Positions 1 to 8,325 are shown, numbered from the stretch's first letter. The stretch: DNA of 64,000 bases from an uncultured Sphingomonas sp. (GCF_936927845.1 NZ_CAKZHV010000004.1:32368-96367); one strand, 5' to 3'. The notes: generated by a model not told the origin, from the letters alone. Numbers and translations: made by a program.

Positions 1-1
1 C

Positions 2-583
2 TGGTTCGCTGGCGTGTGGTCCAGCATCAAGGCGACCGGCCTCGGCGCGCTCGCCTGGTTCGCCGCTCTCCCTTTGCGGTTTGCGCAGTTCGGTCGCGAC
101 ATGATCAGTGGGCTGATCCGCGGCGTGCTCGGCATGGTCGGCGCGCTCCGCTCCACCATCGTCGGCGTCGCCAGCTCGGCCGCGAGCTGGTTTGCAAAGA
201 AGCTCGACATCCACTCGCCCAGCCGCGTGTTCGCCGGCTTCGGTGGCAACATCATCGACGGCCTGACCAACGGCATCGCCGCGCAGGAGAGCGAGCCGGT
301 GCGCCGCATGGACAGCCTCTCGCGCCGGCTGTCGTCGGCGATCGTCACGGGCACCGCGGTGCCCGCACTCGCGATGGCGTCGCCTGCCGCTGCCGCCAGC
401 GCGGCCGGCGCTGGCAACGCGGGCGGCGGGCGCACCTACAACATCACCATCAACCAGCAGCCGGGCGAGAACGCGCAGGATCTGGCGCGCGCGGTCGCTG
501 ACGAGCTGGACCGGCGCGAGCGCGAGACCGCCGCGCGCGGGCGCTCGAGCTACGGTGACACGCCTGATTGGGAAACCGCCTGA
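2..583 (+). CDS. Phage tail tape measure protein, C-terminal part (cut by window edge)
   Basis: The reading frame is open from the first complete codon, so the start is outside the window. About 193 residues remain. The sequence KKLDIHSPSRVFAGFGGNII, followed by a glycine-rich helix and an Ala-rich tail, is typical of the C-terminus of tape measure proteins, which set tail length and sit inside the tail tube. A hydrophobic helix occurs near the start of the visible part. It is followed with a one-base TGATG overlap by the gpU gene, the same order as T-U-D in P2. Product assignment is strong; total length is unknown. Confidence 0.88.
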   Translation, partial: WFAGVWSSIKATGLGALAWFAALPLRFAQFGRDMISGLIRGVLGMVGALRSTIVGVASSAASWFAKKLDIHSPSRVFAGFGGNIIDGLTNGIAAQESEPVRRMDSLSRRLSSAIVTGTAVPALAMASPAAAASAAGAGNAGGGRTYNITINQQPGENAQDLARAVADELDRRERETAARGRSSYGDTPDWETA

Positions 584-969
584 TGCTGCTCGCCCTCGGC
601 CTCTTCGTCTTCTCGATCGACACGCTCGCCTTCGATGAGCTGTCGCGGCGCGCCACCTGGCGTCACGCCTCCTCCACCCGCGTCGGCGCGCGCGACGCGA
701 CGCAGTTCACCGGACCCGGCGACGAAACGATCAGCTTGCCCGGCACCGTGTTCGCCGAGATCGCGGACGGCGAGGTGTCGGTGGACGAGCTGCGCCGCAT
801 GGCAGGCACTGGCGACGCCTGGTCGCTGGTCGACGGGCGCGGCTACGTCTACGGCGCCTTCGTCATCACCACCATCGATGATCGCCGCAAGGCGTTCTGG
901 CCTGATGGCACGCCGCGGCAGATCGACTTCTCCATCGACCTGCTCCGCGTCGACGGCGCCGACGCATGA
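583..969 (+). CDS. Phage tail protein gpU family
   Basis: A 128-residue protein that begins MLLALGLFVF and contains the GARDATQFTGPGDETI stretch seen in P2 gpU-type tail proteins, which take part in tail completion. The ATG at 583 overlaps the stop of the tape measure gene (TGATG), so I chose it over an upstream in-frame start at 568. The 3' end overlaps the gpD gene by ATGA. Translational coupling to the neighbours supports a tail operon. Family assignment rests on recognised motifs and gene order. Confidence 0.87.
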   Translation: MLLALGLFVFSIDTLAFDELSRRATWRHASSTRVGARDATQFTGPGDETISLPGTVFAEIADGEVSVDELRRMAGTGDAWSLVDGRGYVYGAFVITTIDDRRKAFWPDGTPRQIDFSIDLLRVDGADA

Positions 970-2000
970 TCGCCAACATCCCTGCGCTGCGCGTCCTGGT
1001 CGACGGCACCGACATTACGCCGACGCTGCAGGGCAAGGTGCCGCAGCCGGGCGGCAAGCCGCCGCGCACGCGCCTAGTCAGCCTCGGCATCACCGAAAAA
1101 CGCGGCGAAGAAGCCGACCAGCTCGACCTCGTGATCGATGACAGCGACGGCGCCGTCGCGCTACCAGCCGATGGCGCGAAGATCCACGTCTGGCTCGGCT
1201 GGAAGCAGGGCAGCGACGTGGTGCCCGGGTTGGTCGACAAGGGCTGGTTCATCGTGGACGAGGTCAATCACGATGGACCGCCCGACGTTATCACCGTGCG
1301 CGCTCGCGCGGCTGACTTCACCGGCGACCTGAAGACCAGGCGCGAAAAGGCTTGGCACGGCACCACGCTCGGCGCGATCGTCGCCGAGATCGCGCAGGCG
1401 CAGGGTCTGACGCCGCGCTGCGCGCCCAGCCTCGCTGGTGTCGCGATCACCACCAAGGCGCAAAACCGCGAGAGCGACCTCGCCTTCCTGCGCCGTCTCG
1501 GCCGCGAGCGCGGCGCGGTCGCGAAGATCCTGCGCGGCGTACTGATCCTATCGCCGATCGGCGCCGTCACGACGCCAACCGGCAAAACGCTCACGACGGT
1601 GACGATCGCGCGGCGCGACGGCGACAAGCACCAGTTCAGTCGGCAGAAGCGCGAGGACGTACCCGGCGTGAAGGCGACGTGGCACGATCGGAAAGAGGGC
1701 AAGCGGCAGCACTTCGTCGCCGGCGAGGCGAAGGGAGCAAAGACGCTCACCAAGGTGTTCGCCAGCGAGGAAGACGCGCAGACCGCTGCCAACGCCGCCA
1801 GGGCGCGCGCGGGTCGCGAGCCGGTGTCGCTATCGCTCACCCTGGCGCTCGGCCGCGCGGATCTCCACCCCGAGACGAAGGCGAAGGTCAGCGGCTACAA
1901 GCCGGCGATAGATGCGATCGGCTGGCTGGTGACCGAGGTGGCGCACAGTATCGGCGATCGTGGGTTCACGACGCAGGTCAAATTGGAGAGCGCTACGTAG
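966..2000 (+). CDS. Phage late control gene D protein (gpD-like tail/baseplate hub)
   Basis: A 344-residue protein starting MIANIPALRVLVDGTDIT, with a central block with GAVAKILRGVLILSP and a C-terminal domain like gpD / VgrG-type hub proteins (phage GPD family). It is needed for tail assembly and probably lies at the tail tip. The ATG overlaps the gpU stop (ATGA). It is the last rightward structural gene; the next three genes are leftward. In P2 the gene after D is ogr, but here the ogr-like gene is found about 2.7 kb further on in the early region. Confidence 0.88.
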   Translation: MIANIPALRVLVDGTDITPTLQGKVPQPGGKPPRTRLVSLGITEKRGEEADQLDLVIDDSDGAVALPADGAKIHVWLGWKQGSDVVPGLVDKGWFIVDEVNHDGPPDVITVRARAADFTGDLKTRREKAWHGTTLGAIVAEIAQAQGLTPRCAPSLAGVAITTKAQNRESDLAFLRRLGRERGAVAKILRGVLILSPIGAVTTPTGKTLTTVTIARRDGDKHQFSRQKREDVPGVKATWHDRKEGKRQHFVAGEAKGAKTLTKVFASEEDAQTAANAARARAGREPVSLSLTLALGRADLHPETKAKVSGYKPAIDAIGWLVTEVAHSIGDRGFTTQVKLESAT

Positions 2001-2004
2001 TCGG

Positions 2005-2277
2005 TCAATCAGACGCGCCTTGTCGATATGTCGGATCGTCTAGACCTGCAAACCAACCGGGCACGGTGCGGTCTTCACCGCCGAAGTCCTCGTTGAAGAA
2101 ACCCCAGAAATCCAGTGCAGCGTCACGCGCGGTCATATTTCTAGGAATACGATAGCTTGCTGCTACTGCATCGCCAACAAAGCCATGCCACCCAACAACC
2201 TTCTGGTCACGCAACATAAACGTCTGCACGATCCACAAGAAATCGGTTCGTTTTGTGTCGTGATTAGCGGCTGACAT
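2005..2277 (-). CDS. Small unknown prophage protein
   Basis: A 90-residue acidic protein rich in aromatic residues (WGFFNEDFGG, VPGWFAGL). GAGG sequences lie five to fifteen bases before the ATG. No domain is recognised. It lies on the strand opposite to the tail genes, tail to tail with gpD, and downstream of the membrane protein and repressor genes. It could therefore be expressed from the prophage in the lysogen. Its base composition looks somewhat lower in GC than the flanking tail genes. Function unknown. Confidence 0.6.
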   Translation of the reverse strand: MSAANHDTKRTDFLWIVQTFMLRDQKVVGWHGFVGDAVAASYRIPRNMTARDAALDFWGFFNEDFGGEDRTVPGWFAGLDDPTYRQGASD

Positions 2278-2338
2278 AATACCTCAGACCTCTACTATTG
2301 GCGCACCGGTTCGCCCTACAATCGGCCTGCATCACCGA

Positions 2339-3049
2339 TCAATCCAGCGCCTTTACATCGATCCCCGACTTACCCGCAGCGTCGAACCATTGCGCCACGC
2401 ACAGCAGGGTGCCCGCCTGCCCGGTCTTCATATTCTCCTGCATTTCACTGACGACGGATGGACGTGCGTCGCCATCCGCGGCTTGCATCGCCTTCTCCAT
2501 CCCGAGTTGACGATAGATGTACGCGTTCCGGCAAGTGTCCTTCGCCTTGTCGAAGGCGGCTTCACCAGCGTCCGGCAGATCCTCCGGCGCATCCAACTCG
2601 CCGATCGTCCCGGCCGCAGCGCGGCAGGCGTCCCGTCCGCCCTGCGCCGCTTGGTAGGTCGCCAGCTGACTGCCGCTGTTAGCGGCCTTGCCGAGAGTCT
2701 CGGACGCTTCGTCGCACACCTTCGCCGCGGCCAGCATCTGGCGATAGCGCTGGATAAATTCATCCTTCGCCGCGGCGCTCGCAACGTCGGAAGCGGTCGG
2801 GCTCGGCGACGGGGTCGATGATGCGCTGGCACCTGGCTCCTGTGTCGCGACGCTGGCGGGCGACTTGGTCGAGGCAGGCGGTGTCGGCGTGAAGATTACC
2901 CCGATGATGAACGCCACCCCACCCCCGATCGCCAGCTTCTTCGCCAGCGGCCTTCGCGACTTGAGGGCGCGGAGCGGCAGAAACATCAACCCGCCGACGA
3001 TCAGCGTCAACAGCCCCAATGAGCCGATAATCGGTGCAAGAGTTCCCAT
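2339..3049 (-). CDS. Unknown prophage membrane protein, lysogenic block
   Basis: A 236-residue protein. I start it at the ATG at 3049, which follows a GGGGGAA ribosome site, rather than at the upstream in-frame start at 3193, which would add a non-conserved-looking Arg/Gly stretch. Two hydrophobic segments lie at about residues 5-24 and 37-55 with the basic linker RALKSRRPLAKK between them. A Pro/Ser/Thr/Ala linker follows, then a helical domain with four cysteines (KVCDEA, DACRAA, DTCRNA, LLCVAQ). It is 38 bases downstream of the repressor and in the same direction. Superinfection exclusion or envelope modification are possible roles, but this is inference only. Confidence 0.72.
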   Translation of the reverse strand: MGTLAPIIGSLGLLTLIVGGLMFLPLRALKSRRPLAKKLAIGGGVAFIIGVIFTPTPPASTKSPASVATQEPGASASSTPSPSPTASDVASAAAKDEFIQRYRQMLAAAKVCDEASETLGKAANSGSQLATYQAAQGGRDACRAAAGTIGELDAPEDLPDAGEAAFDKAKDTCRNAYIYRQLGMEKAMQAADGDARPSVVSEMQENMKTGQAGTLLCVAQWFDAAGKSGIDVKALD

Positions 3050-3087
3050 CTGTATTCCCCCCGGATCGGCTCGATCAAGCCGCAGTC

Positions 3088-3819
3088 TCAGAACCCCAAC
3101 GCCTCGTCCCAAGGCATCACACGGTGCACCGCCGACACCTGCGCGTTTGGCACCGCAAAGATCGTGTCGGGATTGTACTGCCGCAGCAGCCACCCACCCG
3201 GCCGGCGCCGCACCAACTGCTTGATCAGCACGTGCGTCACTTCCTCGCCGTCGAACGTCGGCCCGCGCAGCTGGACGACCACGTCATCGCCCACCCCCGG
3301 CGATCGGCGCGGGTCGACCAGCAGGCGTCGCCCCGAGTCGTGCCGCGGCTCCATCGAGTGACCCGCCACCTCAATCACGTAAAGGTCCGGGCGCCCGGTC
3401 ACCCCGATCGGCCGCGCCATGCGGTCGATCGGTTCCACCATGTGCACCTCGGTCTGCTCCACGCGGACGATCACCCCCGTTTCGTCGCCGAATTCGAGAT
3501 CGGCAGCAAGCGCGCTACCGTAGATTGGTAAATCTTTCGGCAGGCGACGGAAGACCTCGGGCTTGATCGCGTCCTCGGCCTCCGGCTTGATCGTGCGCTC
3601 GATCGCATTCTCTCGACCAAGCAGCCAATCAGCGGTCGTGCCTAGCTCGGTAGCGATAGCGTCGAGGCGAAGCGCCCCCGGCATTACGCCGCGCTTGATG
3701 ATGTGCCTCACCGCGTCAGGTTGCCCCGCAGCCGCCATCGAAATTTCACGAGCCGTGACATTCAGCTCTACGAGCTTGGCTGCCAGTCGCTCTCTTAGGA
3801 TTTCAGGGGCGCCTGTCAT
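3088..3819 (-). CDS. Phage repressor, HTH plus S24 (LexA/CI-like) peptidase domain
   Basis: A 243-residue protein from the ATG at 3819 (MTGAPEIL). Residues about 5-70 form an XRE-like helix-turn-helix domain ending in TTADWLLGRE. Residues about 95-240 form an S24 peptidase domain with the putative catalytic Ser155 in GHSMEP and Lys200 in HVLIKQLV. This is the usual layout of a lysogeny repressor that self-cleaves on RecA activation. It is divergent from the early operon and flanked by palindromes with ATGCCGC arms, its probable operators. A longer frame up to 4008 exists but would run through the operator region and is unlikely. Confidence 0.9.
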   Translation of the reverse strand: MTGAPEILRERLAAKLVELNVTAREISMAAAGQPDAVRHIIKRGVMPGALRLDAIATELGTTADWLLGRENAIERTIKPEAEDAIKPEVFRRLPKDLPIYGSALAADLEFGDETGVIVRVEQTEVHMVEPIDRMARPIGVTGRPDLYVIEVAGHSMEPRHDSGRRLLVDPRRSPGVGDDVVVQLRGPTFDGEEVTHVLIKQLVRRRPGGWLLRQYNPDTIFAVPNAQVSAVHRVMPWDEALGF

Positions 3820-3820
3820 A

Positions 3821-3840
3821 GTGCGGCACATATGCAGCAC
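3821..3840. promoter_or_regulatory. Imperfect palindrome next to repressor start, possible operator
   Basis: GTGCGGCA-CATA-TGCAGCAC forms eight-base arms with one mismatch and lies immediately upstream of the repressor start codon. Read outward, the left arm gives TGCCGCAC, the core of the two stronger palindromes in this region. It may be a weaker operator used for autoregulation. The relation is by eye only. Confidence 0.4.
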
Positions 3841-3890
3841 GGCAGAAGTGCGCGCGAGCGTAATAAAAGCCGTTGACAAGCGCGTAATAT

Positions 3891-3910
3891 ATGCCGCACT
3901 AACGCGGCAT
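3891..3910. promoter_or_regulatory. Operator-like palindrome O1 with nearby TTGACA
   Basis: ATGCCGC-ACTAAC-GCGGCAT is a perfect inverted repeat with seven-base arms and a six-base spacer. It covers the first two bases of the start codon of the rightward gene at 3909. A TTGACA hexamer at 3873-3878 lies upstream; the -10 is uncertain (TAATAT at 3885 or CACTAA at 3897). A repressor bound here would block start of the rightward early transcript. A second copy with the same arms lies at 4188. Confidence 0.7.
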
Positions 3911-4265
3911 GGACGCAGCATTTGAGAACGCATTGCGAACGATCGCAGCCTCTTATGAGGGCGAAGTGTCTCGCCACGGCGGGAAGTCGCTCGCTCGAGT
4001 CGCGACAATCGTCGTCAACAATGGTGCGTTCTTCACGCGTCTGCGCGAGGGAAAGACGTTTACGGTAGCGAACCTCGAACGGTTCGCCTCGTGGTTCCGC
4101 CAGTCGGCCAATTGGCCGCTCGACACTATCCCTCACGATGCAGCATCCGCTCTTGCCAGCATGGGGCGCGCTCCTGACAGCCTGTCCATGCCGCACGTCT
4201 GCGGCATGGGGCGGCACGCCGTCGCGTCCAATAAGCAGCACGATTTATACTCGAGTGACGCATGA
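3909..4265 (+). CDS. Small DNA-binding-type prophage protein (Cro position)
   Basis: A 118-residue protein, first gene of the rightward early operon. Residues about 25-70 (SLARVATIVVNNGAFFTRLR, then LERFASWF) look like a helix-turn-helix of a type common in alphaproteobacterial phages. The start codon has no Shine-Dalgarno sequence and overlaps the O1 palindrome, which suggests leaderless translation. A second operator-like palindrome lies inside its 3' part. By position it should act like Cro, but the family is not one I can name with certainty. Confidence 0.75.
   Translation: MDAAFENALRTIAASYEGEVSRHGGKSLARVATIVVNNGAFFTRLREGKTFTVANLERFASWFRQSANWPLDTIPHDAASALASMGRAPDSLSMPHVCGMGRHAVASNKQHDLYSSDA
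4188..4207. promoter_or_regulatory. Operator-like palindrome O2 inside the cro-position gene
   Basis: ATGCCGC-ACGTCT-GCGGCAT repeats the arms and spacing of O1 exactly; the symmetry here extends to ten-base arms (4186-4195 and 4200-4209). A further GCGGCA half-site starts at 4211, ten bases after the one at 4201. The copy lies in coding sequence 297 bases from O1, a spacing that would allow DNA looping by the repressor. Confidence 0.65.
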
Positions 4266-4747
4266 CGATCGAGCGCGAACCCGACACCTTCGGCAAGGCG
4301 ATCCTCCGCGTCATCGATCAAGTCGGCGGAAAGTCCGTGCTCGCCAGCAAGCTCGGCGTGTCGGAGAGCTACATCAGCCGTTGGTCCAACAACGAAGATC
4401 CTCGCCTGCCAAACGTCCAGCAGTCGGTACAAATTGACGCAATCTATCGCGAGCACGACGGGGTCGGCGCGCCGATGCACGAGATGCACGAGCTGCTGCT
4501 CGATGATATGGCGAGCGAGGCCGCGGGCTGCCGCAGGCTGCTGTTCGCGCTCCTCGGCGAGCTGGTGACGGAACACGCCGACGCCGTCGCCGCGATCCTG
4601 CCGCTGACCCAGCCGGGCGCGACACTTCAACAGATTCGACGTGCGTATCGTGAGATCGGACAGGCGCGGGGCGTCATCGGTCAGGTCATGCGCGTCGTAG
4701 ACCAACTCCTGCCCACCGGGGGGCAGGCGCCGGGGGGAGCCCAATGA
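4262..4747 (+). CDS. HTH phage regulator, CII/Cro-like
   Basis: A 161-residue protein. Residues about 10-50 contain a helix-turn-helix (GGKSVLASKLGVSESYISRW) of the XRE/CII type. The C-terminal 90 residues are helical and acidic with no recognised domain and may mediate oligomerisation. The ATG overlaps the stop of the preceding gene (ATGA), and its own stop overlaps the next start. By position and HTH it may steer the lysis-lysogeny choice or early transcription. Confidence 0.78.
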   Translation: MTIEREPDTFGKAILRVIDQVGGKSVLASKLGVSESYISRWSNNEDPRLPNVQQSVQIDAIYREHDGVGAPMHEMHELLLDDMASEAAGCRRLLFALLGELVTEHADAVAAILPLTQPGATLQQIRRAYREIGQARGVIGQVMRVVDQLLPTGGQAPGGAQ

Positions 4748-5082
4748 CGAAGAAGCGAAACTATCCTGCACGAATACCTGCCATCGCCTGCCCGCACTGC
4801 CTGACGCGCGCGGTCGCCTATGACTCGGTCGAAATCGACCTTCTCACGCGCGAGATCCGGTTCCGCTGCAGCAACGCCGATTGTGGTCACACCTTCGTCG
4901 GTCAGCTCGGGATTTTCCGCACCGTCCAACCCAGCATGATGCCGAACCCCGCGATCAAGCTGCCGATGGGTCAGTGGCGGTCGAAGCCGGCCAACGATGA
5001 CACCCGCGTGCCGGCCAACGATGACGTGCTGCCCGCCGCGGTCACCGCGCCGATCGACGGCACCGAACCCATGACCGGCTGA
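4744..5082 (+). CDS. Ogr/Delta-like zinc-binding late gene activator
   Basis: A 112-residue protein with four cysteines spaced C16-X2-C19-X22-C42-X4-C47, the spacing I know from P2 Ogr and P4 Delta. These proteins bind zinc and activate phage late promoters through RNA polymerase alpha. The sequence CPHCLTRAV and CSNADCGHTF fits that family; the C-terminal half is extra length and looks disordered (VPANDDVLPAAV). It would switch on the tail genes at the left. It lies in the early operon, unlike P2 where ogr follows D. Confidence 0.82.
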   Translation: MTKKRNYPARIPAIACPHCLTRAVAYDSVEIDLLTREIRFRCSNADCGHTFVGQLGIFRTVQPSMMPNPAIKLPMGQWRSKPANDDTRVPANDDVLPAAVTAPIDGTEPMTG

Positions 5083-5161
5083 CCACGCCGCGGCCTCGGC
5101 CGCGCACTCCCGCACTGCCCTCCCCGCCTGAAAGCACCCTGCTTTCGGGAACGCCACCCGC

Positions 5162-7909
5162 TTGCCCGAAGAGATCGCCACCTTGCAGCCCGAGATCCTC
5201 CGCGAAGTCACTGCCAAGCTGAAGGCCGATTACGGGCTGAAGGAGCAGGGCCGCTACCTGCGGCAAGGCAAGTGCCCCGCGTGCGACAAGAAGGAGCTCT
5301 ACACCTCCGCGGACAAGCCTTACGTGCTCCGCTGCGGACGCGAGAACCGCTGCGGGCAGACCTTCGCGGTCAAGACGCTCTACCCCGAGATCTTCGATGA
5401 CTGGTCGAAGCGGCACGTCAGCACGCCGGCGCAGCCCAACGCCGCGGCCGACGCCTACCTCGCGCACGGTCGCGGCTTCGATCTCGCCGGGCTGCGCGGC
5501 GCGTACACGCAGGAGAGCTACGCCGATCGCGAGCTGAATATCAGCACCGCCACCGTGCGCTTCCCGCTCCCCGGCGCACCCGGCACCTATTGGGAACGGC
5601 TGATCGATCAGCCCGCCCGCTTCGGCAAGAAGAAGGCCCGCTTCTCCTACGGCGCCAAATACTACGGTCAGTGGTGGTCGATGCCGGGGCACGACATGGC
5701 GGCGCTCGCGCAGGCGTCGGGCCTGTGGCTGGTCGAGGGCATCTTCGACGCGATCGCGCTCAACCAGTCGGCCGCGTTCAAGGATCGCGGGCTGATCGCG
5801 GTCAGCCTCATGTCGTGCAACAATTATCCCGAGCACGCCCTCGCCGAGCTGCGCCGCGTCGCTGCTGCCGACAACCGCTCCGCGCCCAAGCTCACCTTCG
5901 CGTTCGACGTCGGCCCAGCCGGCATCCGCTGGACGCGGGAGTTCGTGAAGCGGTCGCGTGATGCCGGCTTCGCGGTCGGTGCCGCGCAGGTGCGCCCCGA
6001 TGGTGAAGGCGAGAAGCACGACTGGAACGACCTGCACCAGTCCGAGAAGCTCACCGCCGAAGATCTCGACCTCTACCTGTGGAACGGCGAGGTCACGATC
6101 GCGCCGACCGCCGGCGACAAGGCGCAGCTGATCTACGAGCGCGAGCGGTTCGCCCATTTCCCTCTCACCTTCGGCGGTCGCCAGTTCTGGGCCGACTTCT
6201 CGCACGAGAAGATCAACGCGCAGCTGCAGGAGTGGCTCGAGAGCGACCACCCCGAACACGCCGAATTGAAAGACATGCCGTTCGAGGAGCAGTGGAAACG
6301 CGCGGCTGCCGCGGCGGTGTCGATCGAGGAGCTGGCGAACTGCGTGTTCCGCACGCTCTATTTTCAGCGCGACCCGAACCTCGAGGAGGGGAACTACTTC
6401 CTCCGCGTCGACTTCCCGTCCGATCGCGCGACCGTGAAGGCGACCTTCAGCGGTTCGGCCTGCTCGACCAACGGCGAGTTCAAGAAGCGTCTCGCCTCGA
6501 TCGCGCCCGGTGCGCAGTGGACCGGCTCACAATACCAGATCGACAAGCTGATGCAGCGCCAGTGGGCGAGCATCCGCATGGTCGAGGCGATCCCGCACAC
6601 CGGCTATTCGATCGAGCATGGCGCCTACGTGTTCGGCGACCTCGCGGTGCACAAGGGTCGCGTACACGAGCCGAACGACGAAGAGTATTTCGTGCTCGGC
6701 AAGCAGTCGGTGAAGCTGCGCACCACCGATCGCCTGTTGCGCATCAACTACGACGCCGAGAAGCCGAACCTCGACTGGATCGCGCCGCTATGGACTGCCT
6801 ACGGTGCCAAGGGGCTGGCGACCACCGCGTTCTGGTGCCTGGCGCTGTTCGCCGATCAGATCCGGCGCAAGCAGGACAGCCTCGGCTTTCTCGAAATGAC
6901 CGGACTCCCCGGCACCGGCAAAACCACGCTGCTCGAGTTCCTGTGGAAGACCTACGGTCGCGCCAATTACGAGGGCTTCGACCCGACCAAGGCGACCAAC
7001 GCCGGCATCGCGCGCACGCTCGGGCAGGTCGGCAACCTGCCGGTCGTGCTGATCGAAGGTGATCGTAATCAGGACGTTCCGCACGGCAAGCGGTTCGAAT
7101 GGGACGAGCTGAAGACCGCCTACAACGGTCGCGCCGTCCGCACCCGCGCCATTGCCAACGGTGGCATGGAAACGTTCGAGCCGCCTTTCCGCGGCGCGAT
7201 CGTCATCGCGCAAAATGCCGAGGTCGACGCCTCGCCCGCGCTGCGCGAACGCATCATGGCGATCCACTTCGACAAGACGCTGTTCTCGCAGGCCGGCAAG
7301 CTCGCCGGCGAGCAGCTGTCGCGCATGGACATGGAAGACCTCTCCGGTCTGATCGTCCACCTTGCGCGCGCCGAGGAGAAGATCCTCGCCGCCTATTTCG
7401 ACGCCTTCAAGCGGCACGAGGCGCGGATGCTCAAGCATCCCGGCATCCGCAACCAGCGCCTCGCGAAGAATCACGCGCAGCTCGCCGCGATGCTCGACGC
7501 CATGCAGCTCGTGATCGGCAATCTGCACGCTGACCAGGTCGACGCCACGCACCGCTTCATCCTGACCATGCTCGAGGAACGGCAACGCTCGGTCGAGAGC
7601 GATCACCCGAACGTCGAGTGGTTCTGGGAGCGCTTCGACTATTTCGTCTCACTCGAGAGCGATCAATCGCAGATCCGCATGGATCACAGCCGCACGACGG
7701 AAGTGCACGCGATCAACATGGTCGAGTTCGAGCGCAAGTGCGCCGACATGCGGCTCCAAATGCCCTGCACCATCATCGAGCTGAAGAAGGCTCTGAAGGG
7801 CAGCAAGCGCCGGAAGTTCCAGGACGTGAAGCCCGTCAACAGCCGCCTCGGCGGGACGGTCAAGTGCTGGGTCTTCCGCAATCCCGACCACGTCCCCGCC
7901 CCCCGCTGA
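5162..7909 (+). CDS. Phage primase-helicase (zinc ribbon, Toprim, P-loop ATPase)
   Basis: A 915-residue protein. An N-terminal zinc ribbon has CPACDKKELY and a second cysteine pair in LRCGRENRCGQTF. A Toprim-like region follows with WLVEGIFDAIAL and FAFDVG. A long middle part leads to a helicase-type ATPase with Walker A GLPGTGKTT at about residue 581 and an acidic VLIEGDRN Walker B-like strand. It should prime and unwind prophage DNA at replication. The TTG start at 5162 is the best available but lacks a clear ribosome site. A short hairpin (5127-5149) lies upstream. GTG and ATG starts further in would cut the zinc ribbon region. Confidence 0.88.
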   Translation: MPEEIATLQPEILREVTAKLKADYGLKEQGRYLRQGKCPACDKKELYTSADKPYVLRCGRENRCGQTFAVKTLYPEIFDDWSKRHVSTPAQPNAAADAYLAHGRGFDLAGLRGAYTQESYADRELNISTATVRFPLPGAPGTYWERLIDQPARFGKKKARFSYGAKYYGQWWSMPGHDMAALAQASGLWLVEGIFDAIALNQSAAFKDRGLIAVSLMSCNNYPEHALAELRRVAAADNRSAPKLTFAFDVGPAGIRWTREFVKRSRDAGFAVGAAQVRPDGEGEKHDWNDLHQSEKLTAEDLDLYLWNGEVTIAPTAGDKAQLIYERERFAHFPLTFGGRQFWADFSHEKINAQLQEWLESDHPEHAELKDMPFEEQWKRAAAAAVSIEELANCVFRTLYFQRDPNLEEGNYFLRVDFPSDRATVKATFSGSACSTNGEFKKRLASIAPGAQWTGSQYQIDKLMQRQWASIRMVEAIPHTGYSIEHGAYVFGDLAVHKGRVHEPNDEEYFVLGKQSVKLRTTDRLLRINYDAEKPNLDWIAPLWTAYGAKGLATTAFWCLALFADQIRRKQDSLGFLEMTGLPGTGKTTLLEFLWKTYGRANYEGFDPTKATNAGIARTLGQVGNLPVVLIEGDRNQDVPHGKRFEWDELKTAYNGRAVRTRAIANGGMETFEPPFRGAIVIAQNAEVDASPALRERIMAIHFDKTLFSQAGKLAGEQLSRMDMEDLSGLIVHLARAEEKILAAYFDAFKRHEARMLKHPGIRNQRLAKNHAQLAAMLDAMQLVIGNLHADQVDATHRFILTMLEERQRSVESDHPNVEWFWERFDYFVSLESDQSQIRMDHSRTTEVHAINMVEFERKCADMRLQMPCTIIELKKALKGSKRRKFQDVKPVNSRLGGTVKCWVFRNPDHVPAPR

Positions 7910-7923
7910 AAGGAATCGTGACC

Positions 7924-8325
7924 ATGACGCACGCCCATTCGCCTGCCCTGCCCACACCGATGACGCCGTGGCACTATCTCGAGCTGCGCCGGCGCGCGGC
8001 CGGTCTGTCACGCGCGCAGCTCGCCGCCAGCCTCTCGCGCCTGATCAAGACCCGTCGCCGCATCACGCCAGCCGGCGCCGTGCGCGCCTGGGTCGACCTG
8101 ATCGAGCGCCCAGGCGTCCGCATCATCAATCCCGACAACCTCGCGCTACTCGCCGTCGCGCTGCCGATCGACGTCGACGTCTACAACCAGCTCGCGACCG
8201 AGCCCGCCGAACGCCACCCGACGCTGTGCGGCTCGTGCGGCGTCGCTGACGATGCCGTGCCCGTAACCGCCGGTCGCTGCCGTGTGTGCCGCACCGCACG
8301 CCGCTCGCAGCGGATCGCCGCGTAA
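7924..8325 (+). CDS. XRE-like HTH protein with C-terminal zinc ribbon
   Basis: A 133-residue protein from the ATG at 7924, preceded by AAAGGA. Residues about 17-80 (LELRRRAAGLSRAQLAASLS) resemble an XRE-type helix-turn-helix. Near the C-terminus two cysteine pairs, CGSCG and CRVCR, probably bind zinc. It follows the primase gene by 14 bases and overlaps the next tiny gene. Probably a DNA-binding regulator of the early region; exact role unknown. Confidence 0.75.
   Translation: MTHAHSPALPTPMTPWHYLELRRRAAGLSRAQLAASLSRLIKTRRRITPAGAVRAWVDLIERPGVRIINPDNLALLAVALPIDVDVYNQLATEPAERHPTLCGSCGVADDAVPVTAGRCRVCRTARRSQRIAA

Noticed and set aside
5127..5149. Hairpin CCTGAAAGCA-CCC-TGCTTTCGGG before the primase gene as a terminator
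   Set aside because: No T run follows, and the genes on both sides belong to the same early operon; at most it affects translation of the primase.
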